From NCBI GenBank assembly GCA_947096075.1, contig CAMUQE010000056.1:1-11496 (forward strand): a stretch of DNA of 11,496 bases, written 5' to 3'. Below are positions 6,053 through 11,496 of this stretch, in pieces; the stretch's first letter is position 1; the number at the start of each line of letters is the position of its first letter. The DNA comes from Veillonella parvula (GTDB lineage: Bacteria > Bacillota > Negativicutes > Veillonellales > Veillonellaceae). Below the pieces are notes generated by a model, which had not been told where the DNA came from, did not search any database, and saw nothing but the letters and a program-made list of their open reading frames with translations. The position numbers were made by a program, and so were the translations under genes.

Positions 6053-7288
6053 TTAGAATACGTCTTTAATTTCAGCGGCTTCGATGGACGCTTTGATATC
6101 GTCTGCCATTTTTTCAATTAATGGAAGGTCTTCTTCTTTCAAAGAGGATTTGATATCTAGTGGTTCGGAAACGATTTCAATGTCTTTGAAGTCATTTTCG
6201 AAATGGGAAACCATTGTTTTCATCGCAGCGGAAGCCCAAGAGTGGTTACCGATGATGGATACTTTATGGTTTTGGAAGTTAAGGGCTTTTAATTCATGGA
6301 TAAAGTTTTCCATAGTAAGGTATAGATTCAAGTTATATGTAGGTGCGATAGTTACCAAGTTAGTATATTTCCAAGCATCGGAGATGATGTAGGAAGCATT
6401 AGTTTTGGAAACATCGTAAATTTTGATATCTGTAACGCCACGTTTGGATAGTTGTTTAGCCAATTGTTGAGCAATAGCACGAGTATTGCCGTACATGGAA
6501 CCAAAAGCGATAACAACACCTTTTTGTTCGGCTGTATAGCTGGACCAATGTAAGTATTTGTGCGTGATATATTGGATAGATTCAGGAGTGCGCCAGATTG
6601 GACCATGAAGTGGAGCAATGCGTTTGATATCAAGATTAGAAACTTTACGAAGCGCATTTTGTACTTGAGGTCCGTATTTACCAACAATATTTGTATAGTA
6701 ACGACGGGCTTCTTCTTCATATGTGGCTACGAAATCGGTTTGGTCAGCAAAGATATTACCATTAACTGTACCGAATGTACCAAAAGCATCTGCAGAGAAC
6801 AATGTGCCTGTAGATTTTTCGTATGTACAAGTTACTTCAGGCCAGTGAACCATAGGCATAGTGTAAGAAACTAATGTATGTTTACCCAAACAGATTTCAT
6901 CGCCTTCTTTAATTTGATGGTATTGTTCTGGTTTTGGAGTGTTGTAGAATTGCTCAAACATGCGGAATGTTGTAGCATTACCTACCATTTTACAATTTGG
7001 ATAACGTTCCAATGTTTCCAATAATGTTTGGCAATGATCAGGTTCCATATGGTTTACGACGATGTAATCGAGTTCACGACCATTTAAGAGGTGAGTCAAG
7101 TTGTCGAAGTACTCTTCACGAATTTCAGCATCTACAGAGTCTACCACACAAGTCTTTTCATCGTCGATGAAATAGCTGTTATAGCTAACACCATTTGGAA
7201 TAGGGAATAAGTTTTCGAAACGTTCTGTTGTCCAGTCATTACTACCAATCCAGTAGATATTATGAGTCATTTTCTGAGCACAATGCAT
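6053..7288 (-). CDS. fprA: Flavodiiron protein (FprA-type oxygen/nitric oxide reductase)
   Basis: Cytoplasmic A-type flavodiiron protein of 411 residues: an N-terminal metallo-beta-lactamase-like diiron domain (about 1-250) fused to a flavodoxin domain (about 256-400). The iron ligands are H80, E82, D84 and H85 in NHMEPDH, H148 in PMVHWPE, D167 in SADAFG and H228 in PLHGPIW, a complete set. FMN-binding features are GSMYGNT (263-269), APTYNLNLYL (315-324) and GNHSWASAAMK (347-357). The last replaces the more usual G-W-G-type glycine-rich loop. Family members reduce O2 to water or NO to N2O, protecting anaerobes. There is no fused rubredoxin and no rubredoxin gene nearby, so the electron donor is encoded elsewhere. 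AAAGGA lies 7 nt before the ATG at 7288. The next Met, codon 7, is too distant from it. Confidence 0.95.
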   Translation of the reverse strand: MHCAQKMTHNIYWIGSNDWTTERFENLFPIPNGVSYNSYFIDDEKTCVVDSVDAEIREEYFDNLTHLLNGRELDYIVVNHMEPDHCQTLLETLERYPNCKMVGNATTFRMFEQFYNTPKPEQYHQIKEGDEICLGKHTLVSYTMPMVHWPEVTCTYEKSTGTLFSADAFGTFGTVNGNIFADQTDFVATYEEEARRYYTNIVGKYGPQVQNALRKVSNLDIKRIAPLHGPIWRTPESIQYITHKYLHWSSYTAEQKGVVIAFGSMYGNTRAIAQQLAKQLSKRGVTDIKIYDVSKTNASYIISDAWKYTNLVTIAPTYNLNLYLTMENFIHELKALNFQNHKVSIIGNHSWASAAMKTMVSHFENDFKDIEIVSEPLDIKSSLKEEDLPLIEKMADDIKASIEAAEIKDVF

Positions 7289-7354
7289 AATAAAATCCTT
7301 TCTTAACTCACACTAGGTATGTATAGGTTTACATAAAACTCATGTCTGTAAATA

Positions 7355-7372
7355 TATTATCAATTAATAATA
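7355..7372. promoter_or_regulatory. Inverted repeat over the fprA -10, possible operator
   Basis: TATTAT (7355-7360) and ATAATA (7367-7372) are perfect inverted arms separated by 6 nt. The right arm is the proposed -10 hexamer itself, so a bound regulator would cover the promoter start. The AT-rich context makes chance a real alternative. It does not match the FNR (TTGAT-N4-ATCAA) consensus. Confidence 0.3.
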
Positions 7373-7395
7373 CTAATATTTTCGAAAAAAATCAA
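7367..7395 (-). promoter_or_regulatory. Predicted promoter of fprA
   Basis: On the minus strand TTGATT (7395-7390) and TATTAT (7372-7367) are separated by 17 nt. The expected start near 7360 gives a leader of about 70 nt. A 10-bp palindrome TTTTCGAAAA lies inside the spacer at 7379-7388. Confidence 0.5.
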
Positions 7396-7536
7396 TATGA
7401 TAGGCTTTGCAAATATGGAAAATGTGAAAGATATCATTTGCATAATAGATACATGTATAACTTTGATGGGAAATAAGTAGGACTTATTTGTCTAATTATG
7501 ATTTCTATTCGTAAAGATATAACACTTTTATAAAAT

Positions 7537-7567
7537 GAGAAAAGCCTACTGGAGGTAGTAGGCTTTC
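7537..7567 (-). terminator. Intrinsic terminator of purL
   Basis: A 10-bp stem pairs 7541-7550 (AAAGCCTACT) with 7557-7566 (AGTAGGCTTT) around a 6-nt loop, starting about 22 nt after the purL stop. On the minus strand the stem runs into CTTTTCTCATTTT, a moderately T-rich tail. Confidence 0.75.
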
Positions 7568-7588
7568 ACATGAAAGTATAGTAACCAA

Positions 7589-10500
7589 TTATTTAAAGTA
7601 TTTTACGCCAGATGTAAAGATTGGCATTTCTAGTTGGCCCGGAATATTTTTGCTAATACCGGCGCCACAGCGTTCGGAGTGTGCCATTTTGCCGAATACG
7701 CGACCATCAGGACTATAAATACCTTCGATAGCGGCTACAGATTGATTTGGATTGAAGCGACTATCCATGGAGGCAATACCATCAAAGTCTACATATTGTG
7801 TAGCGATTTGGCCGGTTTTATTGAACTCTAACACTTGTTGAGGGGAAGCAATAAATCGACCTTCGCCGTGGGAAATTGGTACCGTGTAAATTTCACCTGC
7901 CTTGGCATCGCTCATCCAAGGAGATTTAGTGGAAATAACTTTCGTGTTGACCATGCGAGACAAGTGACGACCAATCGTGTTGTATGTCAATGTAGGATGA
8001 TCTGCGGTTAACGTTTCAATATGTCCACCAGGTAACAAGCCTAATTTGATGAGCGCTTGGAAGCCGTTACAAATACCTAATACAAGGCCATCCTGTTTGT
8101 ACAAGAGGTTTTCTAAGCCTTCTGCAAGGTATGGATTGCGGAAGAGGGTAGCCATGAATTTACCAGAACCATCTGGCTCGTCACCAGCGCTGAAACCTCC
8201 TGGGAACATAAGAATTTGAGACTCTGCTAATTTAGCTTTGATTACGTCGATAGATTCTTTTAATTGTTCTGGAGTTTGGTTGCGGATGACTACGATATCT
8301 GTTTCTGCACCAGCCCGCTCGAAGGCGCGAGCAGAGTCAAATTCACAGTTTGTACCAGGGAATACTGGGATGAGAACTTTTGGTTTTGCACCTAAGAAAG
8401 CACTGCGAGGCTTAGCGTGTTGGTCGTGAATGTAAGCGACTGCTTCACCAAAACTATTTGGAGCGTGCATAGGGAAGATGTCGTTTAGAGGTGCTTCGTA
8501 GGCAGTCTGTACCTCTTTAAGGGATACAGATTGACCTTCCCACTCGATAACAGGTGCGGCTTGTGTTACACCGATAACTTTTACATCAGGCAACTCTAAA
8601 AGATAGTTAACAGCTGTAATATCTACTTCAACAATGAAGGAACCGAGAGCAGGTTGGAAGATACCACGTTCAGCGTATTTATCGAATTTAACACCGATAT
8701 TATTGCCGAGCGCCATTTTTGTTACTGCTTCAGGAATGCCGCCTTGATCAACTACATAGGCGGAGTAAACGCGACCTTTTTCGATTTGTTCTTGTAGTGT
8801 ATCGCAGTTTTCTTTGAATCGATCCCAATCAGGAGTGTCATCGTATGTACGAGGTACATCAAAGAATACAAGGCGATGATCTACGCCTTTAAGATCTTGG
8901 CTCATGATATTATCTACATGAGTTGTACCAACCGCAAAGGATACGAGGGTAGGCGGAACCGTAAGGTCCATAAATGTACCGCTCATAGAATCTTTGCCGC
9001 CGATAGCCCCGATTTCAAGCTCTTTTTGTGCCTTATAAGCACCTAGGAGGGCCGCCACTGGCTTACCCCAAGATTCTTTAGAGTGGAGGCGTTCGAAATA
9101 TTCTTGTAATGTTAAGTATGCATCTTCACGGCGACCGCCAAGAGCTACTAATTTTGCTACAGATAAAAGCACTGCATATTGTGCACCATGATAAGGGCTC
9201 CATGCAGATAACTCAGGTACAAAGCCATGAGTCATGATGCTAGCCGTTGTAGTTTCACCGTTTAGAACAGGTAATTTGGCCACCATGCCTTGGGTAGGCG
9301 TTTTTTGGGACTTACCACCGAATGGCATGAGCACCGTATTAGCACCCACAGTGCTGTCAAAACGTTCTGCTAAGCCTTGTTGGGAGGCTGCATTTAAATC
9401 GGATACGGCTGTGAGCCATTTTTCTTTGAAGTTATCTGCACTAGCAGAACCGCGTAAGAAGTAGGAGCGATCTGCTGGAGCTTTTACGATAGCTTCTTGT
9501 TGTTGGCTAGCACCATTTGTATTTAAAAAGTCACGGCTAATATCTACAATTGTTTCTCCATTCCAGTTCATAACAAGGCGATTTGTATCAGTTACCTTAG
9601 CTACAACTGTGCATTCCAAGTTTTCTTCGTCGCAGTATGCTTTGAACGCTTCTACATCAGAAGCGGCGATGACACAGGCCATGCGCTCTTGTGATTCAGA
9701 AATGGCTAACTCTGTACCGTCGAGGCCAGCGTATTTTTTAGGGACTAAGTCGAGATTGATTGATAAACCGTCAGTTAATTCACCGATAGCGACAGATACA
9801 CCGCCTGCGCCGAAGTCATTACAACGTTTGATAAGTGTCGTTACTTCGCCACGACGGAATAAACGTTGGATTTTACGCTCTGTAAGAGCATTGCCTTTTT
9901 GAACCTCTGCACCGCATGTGGATAGAGAGTCAACGGTATGTTCTTTAGAGGAACCTGTAGCGCCACCACAGCCATCACGACCAGTTTTACCACCCAGCAA
10001 TACTACAACATCACCGGCAGTAGGCTCTTCGCGGCGAACTTGGCTGCGAGGTGCGGCGCCGATAACAGCACCAATTTCCATGCGTTTCGCTACGTAGCCA
10101 GGATGGTAATATTCTTTTACTTCACCTGTAGCAAGGCCAATTTGGTTGCCGTAAGAGGAATAGCCACGAGCCGCTTCTTGGGTGATTTTCTTTTGTGGTA
10201 GTTTTCCTTCTAACGTATCTTCAAGGCTTGTATGTGGATCGCCAGAGCCTGTGATGCGCATAGCTTGGTATACGTAAGCGCGGCCACTCAATGGGTCGCG
10301 AATACAGCCACCTAAACAGGTAGCTGCGCCACCAAATGGTTCGATTTCGGTAGGGTGGTTATGGGTTTCGTTTTTGAACAATAACAACCATTCTTCGGTT
10401 TTGCCGTTTACATCGACAGGTACGATAATGGTACATGCATTGATTTCATCGGATTCATCGAGATTTGTTAGACCGCCAGCGTGGCGCAATTCTTTTACAG

Positions 10501-11329
10501 ACAATGTAGCCATGTCCATGAGGGAGCGAGCTTTTTTCTTAGTCGTGTAGAGCTCGGTACGACCATCCATATATTCTTCGAGGGCTTCCTTTATAGAGCC
10601 TGTGAAGCGACTGTCTTCAATAGTGATATCCGTCAATTCCGTCATAAAGGTAGTGTGACGGCAGTGGTCAGACCAATATGTATCGAAGAGGCGGATTTCT
10701 GTAATCGTAGGATTGCGGTGTTCTACCTTTGCGTATTGTTGTCTAATCATTTGAAGGTCTGCTAATGTCATAGCAAGACCGTATTTTTTGATGAGCGCTT
10801 CTAAATCAGCATCGCTCATTGTAGTAAATCCATCGATTGTTGCCACCGGCTTTGGATCCTCTAAATCGAGAGCTAATGTATTTGGTACATCAAGGCTCGC
10901 TTCGCGGGAATCAACAGGGTTAATGTAGTATGCTTTGATGGCATTTTCCTGTTCTTTGGTGAAAGTACCTTCGATAGCGTATACGCGAGCGCAACGTACG
11001 ATGTGGCCAGATGTAAGGGTGAGCATAGAAATACATTGCTCTGCACTGTCAGCACGTTGATCGTATTGCCCTGGCACATATTCAACAGCGAATACAAAGC
11101 CTTGAACACTTGGGATTTCTTCTAATACTGTATCTACAGGAGGTTCAGAGAAAATAAGATTTTTTGCAGACTCTAAATCTTTTGCATCTAAATGTTCGAT
11201 GTCGTATCGTTCATAGATAGTTACACTTATAGCAGGCATAGATAATTCCTGTTGTAAGGTAAGTAACATGCGTTGTGCTTCTTGGTTGAAAGATTCTCGT
11301 TTTGTTACGAATAATCGTTGTATAGCCAT
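7589..11329 (-). CDS. purL: Phosphoribosylformylglycinamidine (FGAM) synthase, single-chain
   Basis: Cytoplasmic glutamine-dependent ligase converting FGAR to FGAM with ATP in de novo purine synthesis. The 1246-residue chain fuses a PurS-like N-terminus, linker, two ATP-grasp-like PurM-type halves and a C-terminal class I glutaminase. Visible motifs are WSDHCRHTTF (219-228) in the linker, ETHNHPTEIEPFGG (321-334), GGKTGRDGCGG (446-456), CNDFGAGG (503-510) and IGGKDSMSG (776-784). The glutaminase domain (about 984-1246) has nucleophile C1087 in LGICNGFQ and the H1154/E1156 pair in ISHGEGRF. This fits the clade II single-chain form of Clostridia-type bacteria, slightly shorter than E. coli PurL (1295). 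AGGAGG (11340-11335) lies 5 nt before the ATG at 11329. The reading frame stays open for 52 further codons upstream, but that stretch holds the promoter and is rejected as coding. No other pur genes are in the window. Confidence 0.96.
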   Translation of the reverse strand: MAIQRLFVTKRESFNQEAQRMLLTLQQELSMPAISVTIYERYDIEHLDAKDLESAKNLIFSEPPVDTVLEEIPSVQGFVFAVEYVPGQYDQRADSAEQCISMLTLTSGHIVRCARVYAIEGTFTKEQENAIKAYYINPVDSREASLDVPNTLALDLEDPKPVATIDGFTTMSDADLEALIKKYGLAMTLADLQMIRQQYAKVEHRNPTITEIRLFDTYWSDHCRHTTFMTELTDITIEDSRFTGSIKEALEEYMDGRTELYTTKKKARSLMDMATLSVKELRHAGGLTNLDESDEINACTIIVPVDVNGKTEEWLLLFKNETHNHPTEIEPFGGAATCLGGCIRDPLSGRAYVYQAMRITGSGDPHTSLEDTLEGKLPQKKITQEAARGYSSYGNQIGLATGEVKEYYHPGYVAKRMEIGAVIGAAPRSQVRREEPTAGDVVVLLGGKTGRDGCGGATGSSKEHTVDSLSTCGAEVQKGNALTERKIQRLFRRGEVTTLIKRCNDFGAGGVSVAIGELTDGLSINLDLVPKKYAGLDGTELAISESQERMACVIAASDVEAFKAYCDEENLECTVVAKVTDTNRLVMNWNGETIVDISRDFLNTNGASQQQEAIVKAPADRSYFLRGSASADNFKEKWLTAVSDLNAASQQGLAERFDSTVGANTVLMPFGGKSQKTPTQGMVAKLPVLNGETTTASIMTHGFVPELSAWSPYHGAQYAVLLSVAKLVALGGRREDAYLTLQEYFERLHSKESWGKPVAALLGAYKAQKELEIGAIGGKDSMSGTFMDLTVPPTLVSFAVGTTHVDNIMSQDLKGVDHRLVFFDVPRTYDDTPDWDRFKENCDTLQEQIEKGRVYSAYVVDQGGIPEAVTKMALGNNIGVKFDKYAERGIFQPALGSFIVEVDITAVNYLLELPDVKVIGVTQAAPVIEWEGQSVSLKEVQTAYEAPLNDIFPMHAPNSFGEAVAYIHDQHAKPRSAFLGAKPKVLIPVFPGTNCEFDSARAFERAGAETDIVVIRNQTPEQLKESIDVIKAKLAESQILMFPGGFSAGDEPDGSGKFMATLFRNPYLAEGLENLLYKQDGLVLGICNGFQALIKLGLLPGGHIETLTADHPTLTYNTIGRHLSRMVNTKVISTKSPWMSDAKAGEIYTVPISHGEGRFIASPQQVLEFNKTGQIATQYVDFDGIASMDSRFNPNQSVAAIEGIYSPDGRVFGKMAHSERCGAGISKNIPGQLEMPIFTSGVKYFK

Positions 11330-11378
11330 TGTAGCCTCCTGTAATGTATATAATTCCCTATGGGATATTGACAAATTA

Positions 11379-11407
11379 AGTATAGTCGGTCTAGACTTAT
11401 AAGTAAA
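11379..11407 (-). promoter_or_regulatory. Predicted promoter of purL
   Basis: On the minus strand TTTACT (11407-11402) and TATACT (11384-11379) are separated by 17 nt, predicting a start near 11372 and a leader of about 43 nt. The spacer contains the 8-bp palindrome GTCTAGAC (11389-11396). No purine riboswitch core is visible in this short leader. Confidence 0.5.
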
Positions 11408-11450
11408 GATAATCTTACTAATGAAAAGATTAGAAATACTAATAAATATG

Positions 11451-11489
11451 AAAAGTTCATGAAGGTCATAAGACCTAACTTTCATGAAG
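11451..11489 (-). terminator. Imperfect hairpin at the right edge, possible terminator of an upstream gene
   Basis: AGGTC (11463-11467) and GACCT (11472-11476) pair around ATAA. AAAGTT (11452-11457) and AACTTT (11477-11482) extend the stem after a 5-nt bulge. On the minus strand the structure runs into TTTTCATATTT. It could end a minus-strand gene beyond 11496. TTCATGAAG occurs on both sides (11456-11464 and 11481-11489) and allows an alternative pairing. Confidence 0.4.
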
Positions 11490-11496
11490 ATTTCTA

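Larger units (their letters stand above)
7289..7588. other. 300-bp non-coding region between purL and fprA
   Basis: No credible small ORF is present. From the right it holds the purL terminator, an 8-bp hairpin at 7471-7489 (AAATAAGT-AGG-ACTTATTT), a spaced inverted repeat at 7408-7414 and 7436-7442 (TGCAAAT/ATTTGCA), the predicted fprA promoter, an operator-like repeat over its -10, and the fprA ribosome binding site. It is longer and more structured than a simple promoter needs. Confidence 0.6.

Noticed and set aside
9234..10765. Open frames opposite purL
   Set aside because: They lie antisense to a strongly conserved coding sequence, lack ribosome binding sites and resemble no protein family. 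They are shadows of the purL frame.
11335..11374. Alternative purL promoter TTGTCA with TATATA
   Set aside because: It would start transcription at or inside the AGGAGG sequence, leaving almost no leader. The TTTACT/TATACT pair upstream is better placed.
11330..11485. In-frame 52-codon N-terminal extension of PurL
   Set aside because: AGGAGG lies 5 nt before the ATG at 11329. The extension overlaps the predicted promoter and lacks a ribosome binding site, and the known PurL N-terminus fits the shorter form.

Overview
The window is A+T-rich bacterial chromosome carrying six complete protein genes, one tRNA gene and well-separated transcription signals. It looks like an anaerobic Firmicute of the Negativicutes (Veillonella-like). 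The reasons are the single-chain, about 1246-residue PurL of the clostridial/Negativicute kind, a flavodiiron protein, an OPT-family peptide transporter beside peptidase T, strong AGGAGG ribosome binding sites and sigma-A-type promoters. The genus is an inference from protein character, not from a search. There is no sign of phage, transposon, CRISPR array or conjugative element, and every CDS appears intact.

Left part (3-3535): pepT (peptidase T, minus strand) and an OPT oligopeptide transporter (plus strand) diverge from a 245-bp intergenic region. Together they suggest peptide import followed by tripeptide hydrolysis. A strong intrinsic terminator closes the transporter unit.

Middle (3536-5740): a GlnH-like polar amino-acid-binding lipoprotein is followed by a zinc-type homocysteine S-methyltransferase (mmuM). 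Each has its own recognisable promoter. The binding protein has no ABC permease or ATPase beside it. Its leader holds a perfect 22-bp palindrome at the predicted transcription start and a second hairpin just before the ribosome binding site.

Right part, all on the minus strand (5711-11496): tRNA-Ser(GGA) has a near-consensus promoter and its own terminator. A flavodiiron oxidoreductase (FprA type) has its own promoter and terminator. purL (FGAM synthase) also has a promoter and terminator of its own. An imperfect hairpin at the right edge may end a gene beyond the window.

The genes read as nutrient scavenging (peptides, amino acids, methionine synthesis), oxygen/NO defence and purine biosynthesis, each largely its own transcription unit. 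I did not find a novel multi-gene system. The points most worth checking are the palindromic leader of the binding protein, its pairing with mmuM, and operator-like repeats at the pepT and fprA promoters.
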